Source: Cryptomeria japonica (lineage: Eukaryota > Streptophyta > Pinopsida > Cupressales > Cupressaceae). From it: 62,000 nucleotides of DNA. Location of the stretch: positions 247,296,002-247,358,001 of the forward strand of contig NC_081409.1 of assembly GCF_030272615.1 (NCBI RefSeq), read 5' to 3'. The position numbers were made by a program, and so were the translations under genes. The notes beneath the pieces are model-generated. The model did no database searches. It saw only the letters and a list, made by a program, of their open reading frames with translations, and had not been told where the DNA came from. This document shows positions 25,617-36,393 of this stretch, in pieces. Each line of letters starts with the position of its first letter. Position 1 is the first letter of the stretch.

Positions 25617-25702
<86 letters not shown>
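25617..25702 (+). repeat. (TC)43 microsatellite
   Basis: 86 bp of uninterrupted TC dinucleotides, followed by CTCTCC. It lies about 40 bp upstream of the polypurine tract of the adjacent Gypsy-type element. Such a long perfect run suggests recent expansion relative to its decayed surroundings. Confidence 0.98.
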
Positions 25703-25706
<4 letters not shown>

Positions 25707-25767
25707 CCTTTACTGTGAGAATGAGTGTAGGTTCATAGTACCACTAAAGTGGGGGCTAAATTTAGTT

Positions 25768-27300
25768 TGGTAAATTGTAACCTTGTACAATTTTACACTC
25801 CCTTTTGTGCCCTTTCCTTACTATGTCTCATTGTATCTAAATTCAAGAAAATTTCTATCTTTACACTACAAAAATGATGTCATATGATCATATGGTGATC
25901 TAGGTCTCTATCCTCAACCTATGTACACCTAATCTACCTTTGTTTCACCCCTTTTTAGGTGGACTAGGGTGCTAGGGTCCCTTTTCGTAGAGTAATAGGG
26001 TGATAGATACCATTGTGCCCCCATAATGGGCTCATTTTTAAATATGTTAGTGTGCTAGTTCCCACAAGTTGATTCTTGATCTTGATATTTTATTATGACC
26101 ACTAGAGGTTGGCCTAATTTATGAAATAACTTGGGAAACCTATATAACATAATCTTTCCTTACTCATTTTCATATCCATCAATCATAATAATTCTCAAGT
26201 ATCTACAAGAATACACATTTCATCTCACCATATCCTTCAAAGATTCTTTAGATTTGAGAATTATGGAGCAATAAGTTGTAGAAATATTCATGCAAACTTA
26301 TTTTCATAATTGATTCTTTTAGGTCTTTTTATGTCATGTTATTGCATTAGTTTGCATATGTAGGTATTGTTTGAAGAGCATTGCATCATCATAATGATTA
26401 ACAACATCAAGTTTGAGGTATCCTTCATAACTTTTCTTTCACTCATATCTATTTCATTAAGGGTTAATTCCAAACAAGGGTTTGACCTAGGAAAAACCCT
26501 ATCAACCTAAAACTATTTTCCCCTCTTGTGTGTGTAGGTGATAGATTTGGAGAGAGTGAATATAGATCTAGAAAGAGTAGGATGAGACACACAAAACTAG
26601 ATTTTGAAGAAGCAGAAAAGACAAGATAAGTTTACCTAGCCCCATTGATGGAATTTCATGGAGACACTTAGAATGACATCTTGATCCAAAATCTATTTCT
26701 GATATCCACATCTAATAACTTTGAGATAAAGTCACCTAGCCCCATTGCCCTACATTTGTAAGCTCATATTTCAGACAAGTTCCTCTCTGTTTACTATTTA
26801 TATATCTGTACTTGATGTCTGCATATCTATTTTGAAACAATATATTTATGTTGATCACTATCAATTTTACATCTTTACCTTTAATTTTCAATCATCAATT
26901 TAAATTTAAACTCAAACTAGCAAAGTAAAGAAGTCCAATTTGTGCTAAACCCTTTTCAATAGATTTGAGGCTAATCCTATTGACTCTTATACCCCTTAAT
27001 ATATTTTGTCGATAAATGGTTTTTGTTCCTAATTCATACAATTAGGCTAGCAAATCCCCATTTTCCACCATTATAGTAATACATAATATTTATTACACCT
27101 TATAGATGATGCTAATTGTAGACGTGGTACCCATGTTATTTTTTAGATTTGACAATACACATGCAATGTGAGTTTCTAAATGTGTATGTTCTTCATGGAC
27201 AAGTTTGATACACAAAGCTTGCAATTTTTGTGTATGGGTTGGATATATGATTTTCACAATTTATATTAATATTTTGATACCTCATAGACCATGGATTATT
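25768..27300 (+). repeat. Putative 3' LTR of the second Gypsy-type element, right end unknown
   Basis: Begins TGGTAAATTGTAACC directly after a good polypurine tract. Its start resembles the element A LTR (TGTACCATCATAAAATTGTGACCC-type). The passage near 26460-26560 (a GTTTGACCTAGG...AAACCC block, then CCCCTCTTGTGTGTGTAGG) parallels 7140-7200 of element A on the opposite strand. I cannot locate the right end or a TSD. The frame 27319-27564 has no recognisable domain. Confidence 0.4.
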
Positions 27301-27599
27301 TGATGGATTGTCATTTTCTTGGTTTCTATTTCTAATCATGATGGATTTTCTCCATTTGAATATAGCTTGGAGCCTTTGGTATCACTTGGATTTTATGCTC
27401 GTGTTCTTTGGATTTGTGCATCTTCACCTTTCTGGTCCATTTGCATTTTAGAGGATGAGAGTATATCTTTCTTGATATGCCATACATCTTGGATGTTATT
27501 GCAAGTATTTTTATGGAACATGAGAGTAGGTTGGACATTCATGTGGTTTCACGGACGACTTTGATGAAGTATTTATATAATTTGATTAGATGTATATAA

Positions 27600-28062
27600 C
27601 ATTGGATTAATCTAATGGGGCAACCAAGGGAAACCTTTAGCCGGATGTGTGTGGGGGAGTAATTAGGGATGAAAATAGTAGGATATTATTAGCAGTGGCA
27701 CTCCCCTTGTGATGTCAAAAAAACCACCTTGCTGAAGTTGTGGCTACCTACCATTAGCTATTGTTGGCAAAAAAAATCAATGTTAATTTTGTCTGGCTTG
27801 AGGGGTACTCTAACAACATAATCCAATGCCTATTGGGAAAATAATAAACCTTCTTAGAACATTAAAATTTGGATTGAGTGAGTGAAGGATTTATTAAAAT
27901 CATATCAAAACTTTAATATCTCCCATTCCTATCGTGAAGCTAATTGGTTGGCTGACCACTTTCCTAATTTGGGAGTGAGGAGAAATGATGAAAAAATGTG
28001 GAGGCTTGGTGATAGGATATCGGCAGACATTAAGGCCTTGACGCTATATGATTTGGCTTAGG
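27600..28062 (+). pseudogene. RNase H remnant of a plant LINE
   Basis: Across shifting frames the plus strand encodes the reverse-transcriptase-like RNase H found at the C-terminus of plant LINE ORF2 and in related host proteins: NGATKGN (27614-27634; the usual first residue is Asp, here Asn), GGVIRDENSRILLAVALPL, HLAEVVATYH and, near 27930, a SHSYREANWLADHF-like ending. The family motif is DG(A/S)xxGNPG followed by GGVIRD. Stops at several points and frameshifts show it is dead. No upstream endonuclease or RT is present, as expected for a 5'-truncated LINE copy. I see no clear poly(A) tail. Confidence 0.65.
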
Positions 28063-28237
28063 AAAAACAAGCTATACCTTTAAATGAACATGTCACTCCT
28101 TAATATGATGGATCAAATTTTAATTATTAAGTGTGTCAATCTTGTATTATTTCTAGTTGTGTCACATGCTTTTTGGGTATTTTGGGACCCTTTTTGGAAT
28201 TTCCCTACCCTATGAACCAATTTCATTGTTGACACCA

Positions 28238-28651
28238 TGGGAGGAGAAAGTAAAAGGGTTGAACCCTTAAACTATGGAGAGCTCAGGAATAATAAAACAA
28301 TATGGTGGATTCTGGATCGACTCTTTTATTGAAAGATTTCACGGAGCTCATGGAAATGTCACAAAGAAATTTGCCAAGGGTTTGAAGGATGGGAAAATCC
28401 AAATTGAGGGCAGAAAGGTGGAAATTGATGAGAAGTTGATCACCGAAGTCATTGTTCTATCAATCAAAGACACAAAATTCTACAGATAGAAAAATGTCTG
28501 ATGCCACTGTCAAAATATTTCCCAGAAATGAGAAGGAGAGGAAAAAGTTGACCAAAGTGGATAAAAGAAGCTATGACATGAGTAACATGAAATCTATATG
28601 GTGCTTTGTTCTTATTGTTTTGATGAAATATGTTACCCTTGATGGTAGATG
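28238..28651 (+). pseudogene. Unknown repeat-borne gene, 5' half (split by the Copia element)
   Basis: From ATG 28238 or 28274 the frame encodes a charged globular-looking protein (KQYGGFWIDSFIERFHGAHG, then GLKDGKIQIEGRKVEID). A stop and frame change at about 28490 leads into DRKMSDATVKIFPRNEKERK. The coding sequence runs into AGATG at 28647-28651, the Copia target site, and resumes on the far side at 35346. I do not recognise the family; the style (short globular domain followed by a coiled-coil half) resembles gag-like genes carried by plant repeats. It is broken independently of the insertion by frameshifts. Confidence 0.5.
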
Positions 28652-29720
28652 TGTTAGGTCCTGAAGACAACTGAGAGGGTGGGGGGGGGGGGTGAATCAG
28701 TTGTCTAATAAATTCAAACCAAAAACCAATTAACCAACTTAATGCTTAATACTGGTAAACCAGTTAAGTGTGCTGGTAGATAGCGTTAATAGTAAATTGC
28801 TATACTATTAAAGATTAATGCATGAAACATAAACATAGAGTCATCCACAACACATAACACCAATATTTTGTACGTGGAAACCCTGTAAGGGGAAAAACCA
28901 TGGTGGGAAACCTTACCCACAATCAGATGATACTACTACAAATAGTAAGTGTACATAAATGGGGTCTGCACATGCAGAAAGGCCAACAGCCTAGAGCTCA
29001 CTACTCAATCACAAAATGGGAGTCACACTGATTACAATTGGATGGTTAAATCCAATAAGAATGTACTGCACAAAATAGCATCTTCATATGCTAGATTCAG
29101 TACCGGTGTAATGCTGATATGCTTCTACAAAAACCTAGCTTCACCTTCAAATGATGTCTTCATGTATACCTCTATTTAATCTCGTATATACCTTCACACA
29201 ATTCTTTTTCGCATTCCACACTTGATCTTACAAATAAGATCTTACATTTATACCATAACGTAAGACCAATTTTAGTAGGTCAGCTCTACAAGATATTACA
29301 ATAATTTTTTTTTACATACAATATAATATCTGATGCAATAACCAATTAAACATGTTGGATTAATGCATTTACATCAATAATAAATCATCTCCATAGCATG
29401 CCATGCTGATCTGGAAAAGATAAACTTGTCGGTGTAACCCTAGATAACCCTAGACCTATTTGCCGGTAAAAGCAAATATGTAAATATGAATATACCAATG
29501 ATTAATTATTCAAAACAAAGTGTCCACACAATGTCTTCAACATTACCAAGTGTCTTCCATATCATTCTAGGTACCGGTGAACATTATATCCTGTCGGTGA
29601 ACCATATACTAGTAACTATGCAATAGTTACTTGCTTTCTGATGAATGTTGTTGGATCTCCAAAGTGCTAGTTTTCAGTAGGTTTTGACATCAATGACAAA
29701 AGCATACCAAAATACCAACA
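28652..29720 (-). repeat. 3' LTR of the Copia element
   Basis: 1069 bp. On the plus strand it begins TGTTAGGTCC and ends AAAATACCAACA; read in element direction it starts TGTTGGTATT. It includes a run of 12 G at 28681-28692 and the conserved hairpin-like motif at 28871-28905. The frame 28949-29179 is repeated in the other LTR and is not a gene. Confidence 0.95.
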
Positions 29721-29732
29721 ATCTCCCCCTTT
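29721..29732 (-). other. Polypurine tract of the Copia element
   Basis: On the minus strand AAAGGGGGAGAT directly precedes the 3' LTR. It is identical to the tracts of elements 1 and 2. Confidence 0.93.
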
Positions 29733-30063
29733 GGCATTGATGGCAACACAAGATGGAAAAACCATCAAAGTGCCAAAATAGAAATGCCAAATACCAAAAA
29801 CCAACAATCTCCTAAACAACAATCTCTCCCCCTGGGAGCAACATGTGTTTATCCAAAGATTTATTTTCAATACCAATCTCTCCTCAAAAGATAATGTGTT
29901 TTTCCATAGATATCTCTCCCCCTTTGACATCAAATGCCAAAGTTACAAAAATCAAGTTTATACAAAATACCAACTACTCCCCCTGAGAAATAGCTTCCTC
30001 ATCAAAGACCGGAGTAAAAGATTTGTCTTTCAATTCTGTCGGTTGATGACAATCATCAACTGT
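29733..30063 (-). other. 3' untranslated region of the Copia element
   Basis: Lies between the polyprotein stop and the polypurine tract. It contains scattered short purine-rich boxes of GGGGGAGA type on the minus strand (near 29823, 29915 and 29980) that resemble the main tract and could act as secondary primers. No coding sequence is seen. Confidence 0.6.
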
Positions 30064-31698
30064 CTAAGTCTCTATCAATGGTGGTATGACTCCAAGCTGA
30101 TCTATGAGATATTCAAAGGTCTCCTTAGGCAAAGGTTTTGTGAAAATATCTATGAGTTGTTCTTTAGTATTCACATAAACCAATTTTATCTCTTTTTCTT
30201 CAACTTTTTCCCTTAGAAAATTCAGTCTGATAGAAACATGTTTTGTTTTAGAATGTAATACCGGATTCTTAGATATATCAATTGTTACAGTTTTATCACA
30301 ATATATAGTAATGGGTTCCTTGCACTTTACCTTTATGTCTTTCAACATTTGCTTAAGCCATAGTACCTGTGTACAGTTAGTTGCTGTTGCAACATATTTT
30401 GATTCTGTTGTTGATAAAGATGTACAGCTCTGTTTCTTACTCAACCAAGAAACTAATCTTTTTCCAAGAAAGAATGCTCCTCCAGTGGTGCTTTTTCTAT
30501 CATCCACATCTCCTGCCCAATTTGCATTTGTGTATGCACATAGGTCAAAGTTTTCATCTCTAGGATACCATAATTCGAGATTTGTTGTGCCTTGTAAGTA
30601 CCAGAAAATCCTTTTTACTACCGATTCATGATTTTCCTTAGGATTACTTTGAAATCTAGAAACAATACATACTGCATTCATAATATCAGGCCTGGTTTGT
30701 GTCAAATGTAGTAAACCTCCTATCATAGATTTGTATCTAGTTGGATTAATAGGTGTAGATTCATCCCTTTGAGATAATTTGTCATTTGTAGTCATGGGTG
30801 TGCTTACCGGTTTAGAGTTCTCCATCCCAAATTTCTTTAGTAATTCTTTCAAGTACTTGGATTGACTCAAAAATATACCTTTATCAATCTGTGAAATCTG
30901 CAATTCTAAAAAGAATTTTATTTCTCCAATCATAGACATTTCAAATTCTTGCTACATTTTAATAGAAAATTCTTTACATAATTCATCTTCTCCTCCAAAG
31001 ATTATATCATCAACAAATACTTCAATAATCAAGATGTCATCATTAGTTAGTTTGTGATATAAATTGCTATCTGCATTTCCTTTAGTAAAACCAATCTTTA
31101 AAAGATACTTATCCAATCTTGCATACCAAGCCCTTGGGTCTTGTTTCAGTCCATATAGAGCTTTCCTTAACCTGCAAACCATATCATTGTCATCTGTCAA
31201 GGAAAATCCATCAGGTTGTTCAATATATACTTCCTCTTCAAGATCTCCATTCAAAAATGCACATTTAATATCCATTTGATAAACTTTGTAGTCCTTATGA
31301 GCTGCAAAAGCCAAGAATAATCTAACTGCCTCAATTCTAGCTTTTGGTGCAAAGGTTTCATTGTAATCAACTCCTTCTTTCTAAGAATATCCCTTACACA
31401 CTAGTCTTGCTTTATTTCTGACAACCTTACCATCTTCATTAAGTTTGTTTCTAAATACCCATTTGGTTACAATTACATTTTTATCTTTAGGCCGGGGAAC
31501 TAATGTCCAAGTATTATTTTTCTCAATTTGTCCTAATTCTTCTTCCATAGCTTTAATCCAAAAATTATCTTCACATGCCTCATTGATAGATGATGGTTCA
31601 ATTTGAGAAATAAGACGTACCTCTTCATTTGCCAATCTTCCTCTTGTCATAACTCCTTTAAATTTGTTTCCAATTATCTGATCTTCAGAATGATTCAA
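30064..31698 (-). pseudogene. Reverse transcriptase and RNase H of the Copia polyprotein
   Basis: Three in-frame open stretches (31381-31698, 30952-31314, 30064-30939) are separated by single TAG codons. RT motifs in order are WVFRNKLNEDGKVVRNKARLV, VYQMDIKCAFLNGDLEEEVY, YGLKQDPRAWYARLDKYLL and FVDDIIFGG. RNase H follows with LLHLTQTRPDIMNAVC, NANWAGDVDDRKSTTGGAFF, SWLSKKQSCTSLSTTESKY and an IDIFTKPLPKE ending. This is the only reverse transcriptase I can read in the window. Confidence 0.93.
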
Positions 31699-31908
31699 TC
31701 TTACATACCGGGGTGTCTTAGTTTGTTGTTGTTCTTCAATTACTGTGGAATCCTCTAATGATACCAGCGTAACTAGATCTTCATTCTATACCGGTGGATT
31801 TAGTCTAGGTTCATTTGTCACAATTTTTGTTGCCAGTTCAGAGTCTACATACCTTGAAGTTCCTCTGAATTGTTCATCAATCTTTACATTTGTACTCTCA
31901 ACAATTTT

Positions 31909-32838
31909 CTACAATCTCTTATTAAAACATCTATATGCCTTGCTCTTAGATGAATAACCAAGAAATATTCCTTCATCACTTCTAGGATCAAATTTGCCAA
32001 TATACTCATCTCTTCTAATATAACATTTACTTCCAAAAATTCTGAAATACTTAAGAGTAGGAGTATTACCAAACCATAGTTCACGAGGGGTCTTACTAGT
32101 TTCACCTTTGATGTGAACTTTGTTGAATGTATAGACAACAGTGCTAATTGCCTCTCTCCAATATACATGTGGTAGATTTGCTTCTGATAACATACTTCTT
32201 GCTGCATCCAAGATAGTTCTATTTTTCCTTTCAACAACTCCATTCGACTGTGGTGTCTGAGGTGCTGATAACTGTCTTCTAATTCCATTCACTTCACAGA
32301 ATGTATTAAAGTCCTTAGATGTGAATTCTCCTCTTTGATCTGATCTTAAACATTTGATTTTCTTACCAGTTTCATTCTCAACCATTTCTTTGAATAATTT
32401 GAACTTCCCAAGTGCTTCTGATTTTTCTTTGAGAAAAGTAACCCAACACATTCTAGAATAATCATCAATAATTAGCATGAAATATCTATCACCTTGTAAG
32501 CTTTTAGTTCTAGCTAGACCACATAAATCAGTGTGAATTAAATCAAGAGCATTATTGGATTTTTCTGGAATACTTTTGAAACTAGCTCTAACTTGTTTTC
32601 CAAATTGACATTCCTTACAAATTGTATTTTGAGGTTTCACAATTTTAGGTAGATCTCTAACTGCCTTAGAAGTACTGATTTTTACCATGCAATCAAAGTT
32701 TACATGACATAGTCTCTTATGCCATAACCAACTTTCATCTATATGTGTAATCAAGCATGCCTTTTCACTGTTATTCAAATGAAAGATATTACCTCTAGTC
32801 TGATTACCGGTTGCAATTTCCAAACCAGTTCTATTCAT
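31909..32838 (-). pseudogene. Integrase domain of the Copia polyprotein
   Basis: A 309-codon open stretch with the gag-pre-integrase zinc-binding region (WHKRLCHV then CKECQFGKQ), followed by the catalytic core. The three acidic residues are present in their usual contexts: Asp in LIHTDLCG, Asp in MLIIDDYSR, and Glu in NGVVERKNRTILDAARSML. The C-terminal GKFDPRSDEGIFLGYSSKSK motif is also typical of Copia integrases. It ends at a TAG that interrupts the polyprotein. Confidence 0.92.
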
Positions 32839-33531
32839 GATTTTACATTTTCCATTTTAAAATTGTAACTGAAATCCTTTCTCAACTAATTGACTAACAC
32901 TTAAAAGATTATGCTTTAATCCTTCAACATAGTAGACATTGTCAGTGTTATGCTTACCATCAAGAGATATTGAACCCTTACCTTTGATTGAATAGGCTTT
33001 GTCATCTCCAAATCTTACTAAACCTACATTGTATTCTTGAAAGTTCAAGAATTTACCTTTGTCTCCTATCATATGATGTGAGCATCCTGGGTCAATTATC
33101 CATTCATCCTTTACTTCAACTTTAGCTGCTAGGGCTTGTTCTATTGGTTGAGCAGTAGGTGTCAGTTGATCCTCTGTTATAGCAACAAAAACCCATCCAT
33201 TGTCTGCTGGATCCTCATCAGAATCATCAGTCACACCTTCATCAGCAATGTAATAGGATTTGTCCTTGTTCTTCTTAAATCTGTATCTCTGATATTCAGG
33301 ATTAGGCTTGTATGTTCTTATAGCTTCTTCTCTTAGTCTAGCATGTCTATCAGGGCATCTCAAAGACATATGACCAATCTTATTGTAGTTAAAACATTTA
33401 AAGGGTGCTTTACCTTCATACTTACTTCCAACTAGACCTTTTAGCATTTTTCTTGCAAATAGTGCTTCAAGTTCTTCAAGCTCTTCATTCTCCTTCCTGG
33501 TTTCTTCAAGTTCTCTTACATAAAAGGCTTT

Positions 33532-34218
33532 CTAGTCTAATTTGTCAAATGATGGAGAAAATGATGTTGATGCTTTAAAGGCCAAATCAGTTTTTATAGT
33601 AGCAACATGACCAAATTCCTCAATTTCAAAGGCTGAAAGTTTTCCAATAAATGTATCCTTAGTTACTGATGTATTAGGCATTGTTCTCAACTCATATATA
33701 GTAGTAACCTTCATTTTATATGCCCGTGGCAATCCTCTTAAGATTTTTGAAACAATTTCATCCTCACTCAGGGTTCCTCCACAACATTTAATACCCAAAA
33801 CAATTTCATTTACTCTTTCCATAAAAGCATAAATCCTTTCATCTTCTTCCATTTTCAGATGTTCATACCTGACTCAGAAGCTTTCAAGTTTTGCAATCTT
33901 GACTATTGAATCTCCTTCATTTAGTGTTTCCAAATGATCCCAAATAGCTTTAGCAGTAGACCAGTTTGATAATCCCATGATTTGTTGATCTGATAATATG
34001 CTCAAAAGTGCTTCTCTTTCTTTGCAATCATTCTCTTCATCTTTAGCTAAGGTAGTTGGAGTAGTCTAACTAGCTATAGTAGCAGTATAACCATTCTTTG
34101 TAACTTCCCAGATGTCTTTACCGATGTAATTCAGATGTGTCTCCATCCTGATCTTCCATATCCCATAGTTGGTTCCATCAAGTTTAGGACTATCCTTCCT
34201 GAAATAATTAGTAGACAT
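33532..34218 (-). pseudogene. gag: gag domain of the Copia polyprotein
   Basis: Begins MSTNYFRKDSPKLDGTNYG, followed by a W-K-x-R-M-E-x-H-L motif, the standard start of plant Copia gag (DUF4219/UBN2 type). Later it reads QQIMGLSNWSTAKAIWDHLE and, after a TGA stop at 33874, RYEHLKMEEDERIYAFMERV. The stop at 34066 follows a Ser codon and probably arose from CAG. The ATG at 34216-34218 is chosen because it opens the family-typical N-terminus 43 nt from the PBS. Confidence 0.88.
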
Positions 34219-34260
34219 TGGATCTCCTCAAGTTGTTAAACTTCTGCAAAAGAGGACTAG

Positions 34261-34272
34261 GCTCTGATACCA
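34261..34272 (-). other. Primer-binding site of the Copia element
   Basis: The minus strand reads TGGTATCAGAGC, the initiator-Met tRNA site, 2 nt inside the 5' LTR. Confidence 0.94.
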
Positions 34273-34274
34273 AT

Positions 34275-35340
34275 TTTTAAGTCCAAGAGACAACTGAGAG
34301 GGGGGGGGGGGTGAATCAGTTGTCTAATAAATTTAAACCAAAAACCAATTAACCAACTTAATGCTTAATACTGGTAAACCAGTTAAGTGTGTCGGTAGAC
34401 AGTGTTAATAGTAAATTGCTATACCGGTAAAGATTAATGCATGAAACATAAACATAGAGTCATCCACAACACATAACACCAATATTTTGTATGTGGAAAC
34501 CTTGTAAGGGGAAAAACCACTGTGGGAAACCTTACCCACAATCAGATGATACTACTATAGATAGTAAGTGTACATAAATGGGATCTGCACATGCAGAAAG
34601 GCCAATAGCCTAGAGCTCACTGCTCAATCACAAAATGGGAGTCACACTGACTATAGTTGGATGGTTAAATCCAATAAGAATGTACTGCACAAAATAGCAT
34701 CTTCATATGCTAGATTCAGTACCGGTGTAATGCTGATATGCTTCTACAAAAACCTAGCTTCACCTTCAAATGATGTCTTCAGGTATACCTCTGCTTAATC
34801 TCACACATACCTTCACACAATTGTTTTTCGCATTCCACACTTGATCTTACAAATAAGATCTTACATTTATACCATAACCTAAGACCAATTTTAGTAGGTT
34901 GGCTCTACAAGATATTACAATAAAAACATTTTACATACAATATAATATACGATGCAATAACTGATTAAACATGTCGGCTTAATGCATTTACATCAATAAT
35001 AAATCATCTCCATAGCGTGCCATGCTGATCTGGAAAAGATAAACTTGTCGGTGTAACCCTAGATAACCCTAGACCTATTTGTCGGTAAAACCAAGTATGT
35101 AAATATGAATATACCAATGATTAATTCTTCAAAACAAAGTATCCACATGATGTCTTCAACATTACCAAGTGTCTTCCATATCATTCTAGGTACCAGTGAA
35201 CATTATATCCTGCCGGTGAACCATATCCCAGTAACTATGTAATAGTTACTTGCTTGCTAGTGAATGTTGTTGGATCTCCAAAGTGCTAGTTTTTAAGTAG
35301 GTGTTGACATCAATGACAAAACCATACCAGAATACCAACA
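34275..35340 (-). repeat. 5' LTR of the Copia element
   Basis: 1066 bp, ending AATACCAACA next to the AGATG duplication. Differences from the 3' LTR are mainly C/T and G/A changes. Its inner end has lost the terminal CA (TTTTAAGTCC where the other copy has TGTTAGGTCC). Confidence 0.94.
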
Positions 35341-35345
35341 AGATG

Positions 35346-36393
35346 TACACTAGGGCCTACGAGCATCATTTTGTCTTTCTTAATATTTTTAGGCACAATG
35401 TGATGATTTATTTCCCCTTCTTAATGACGTCCATCAATGGCATTAAGGACCATAGGAAAAACAATAAATTTCCTATCCTTCATGGGGGTTTTCTTTTCCT
35501 TATCCATGACCACATCAAAACCCTCCCCTCCCCTTCTTCTAGGGTTCCAAAAGGGTCTAGTGTGTCTAGGGAAGAAGATCATGTTAGCCTATCCTCTAAT
35601 GAGGAAGAGTAGAATATTGATATGCATGAATTTGATTTTGGGTCGAAAAATGAGGCAGAGTCTCCTCTACCTCTACTTTAATTTCTAACTCTGAGCCATC
35701 CCAGAACTCCATCCCAGACAAGTGATAGAACCCCCTTCCAAAAATAATAGAACCTCAATTCCAATTCTTCTTTTCTCAATTTGGAAAGAGAGAACCTTGA
35801 TGATGTCCTGTCCATGGCTTGCGATGCTATCACGGACAAATTTAGGATGTTGAAATGGGATTTTTATGAAATTAAGGACATCAATTTGAAACTTTGGGCA
35901 ATTAATAGAAAAAATGATATCCATGCTATTGAACAATGGATGGTAGACCAGAGAAAGCCAATTATGGATTCCATGTAGAAAACAATGGGTACAGTAAGTG
36001 AGATAAAGAAAGACTATGATAGCAAATTGTCACAGCTGGAGGATAAACTCAAGAAAGAGTTTGAGGGCATGTTGAGTCAGATGAAGAACAAGTTCTAGAG
36101 GGTTGATGAGAATTTGATATCTTTGGTCACCTACAACCACAAAGTGGTGAAGAAATATATTGAGAGTATAAACACCATGGCTGGAAATGTTGAATCCTTC
36201 CATCAACATGGCACTATAGTGGATGTCAATGCTTTGAAAAAAAAATAGGAGAAAACGGTTTGGCCTTGCAAAAGAACCAGAGCTAATTTGAATAAGAAAT
36301 CTACAAATCAAAAAATCTAGGAGCTTAAGAAAATTACTCTAAACATGACTTAGTTGGAAATTGAGGTTGCAAAGGCCCTAAAAAAATTGTACT
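35346..36393 (+). pseudogene. Unknown repeat-borne gene, 3' half (coiled coil)
   Basis: Continues the gene interrupted by the Copia element. After the TSD the frame reads TRAYEHHFVFLNIFRHNV and then a short globular stretch ending in an acidic Ser-rich segment near 35600. A long charged helical region follows (35781-36393; VSEIKKDYDSKLSQLEDKLK) with several in-frame TAG stops. The left half's reading frame does not continue cleanly into this one, so a frameshift existed or arose near the junction. About 180 bp of T-rich DNA follows the last stop and may be its 3' untranslated region. I do not recognise the family. Confidence 0.5.

Larger units (their letters stand above)
23873..25767 (+). mobile_element. 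3' interior of a second Gypsy-type element (same family as A)
   Basis: Stop-rich DNA that leads to a polypurine tract (25743-25759, CTAAAGTGGGGGCTAAA) and an LTR-like start at 25768. The stretch 24600-24760 is related to the minus strand of 9230-9400 in element A, so this is another member in the opposite orientation. It includes a 95-bp minisatellite and a TC microsatellite. No gag or pol motif remains and the 5' end is not found. Confidence 0.55.
30064..34218 (-). pseudogene. gag-pol: Copia gag-pol polyprotein with eight premature stops
   Basis: The frame runs from ATG 34216-34218 to TAG 30064-30066, 1,384 codons. In order: UBN2-type gag; a zinc knuckle CFNYNKIGHMSLRC near 33390 (second Cys now Tyr); aspartic protease site near 33115 (DPGCSHHM where DSGCSxHM is usual); gag-pre-integrase HHCC region (WLWHKRLCHV, CKEC); integrase core with IHTDLCG, IIDDYSR and VVERKN; RT with YGLKQDPRAWY and FVDDIIFGG; RNase H with NANWAGDVDDRKST and STTESKY. 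In-frame stops lie at 34066, 33874, 33532, 32857, 31909, 31786, 31381 and 30952 (lowest base). All segments keep one frame. RNase H has Asn where the first catalytic Asp normally sits. It would have supplied cDNA synthesis and integration for the family. Confidence 0.93.
28652..35340 (-). mobile_element. Complete Ty1/Copia retrotransposon, once autonomous
   Basis: A 6.7-kb element with a perfect TSD (AGATG at 28647-28651 and 35341-35345). LTRs are 28652-29720 (3') and 34275-35340 (5'). The PBS (TGGTATCAGAGC, minus strand, 34261-34272) and the PPT (AAAGGGGGAGAT, minus strand, 29721-29732) are both present. The order gag, protease, integrase, RT, RNase H is diagnostic of Copia. One continuous reading frame of 1,384 codons spans the interior with eight premature stops and no frameshift, so decay is mild. 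The LTRs differ by a few percent by eye. It is the only element in the window with a full enzymatic set. Confidence 0.96.

Noticed and set aside
28949-29179. 76-codon frame repeated at 34568-34798
   Set aside because: It is in both LTRs of the Copia element and is LTR sequence, not a duplicated gene.
30064-34218. Possible endogenous virus
   Set aside because: Domain order protease-integrase-RT-RNase H, the Met PBS and LTRs identify a Ty1/Copia retrotransposon; no envelope, movement-protein or pararetroviral feature is visible.
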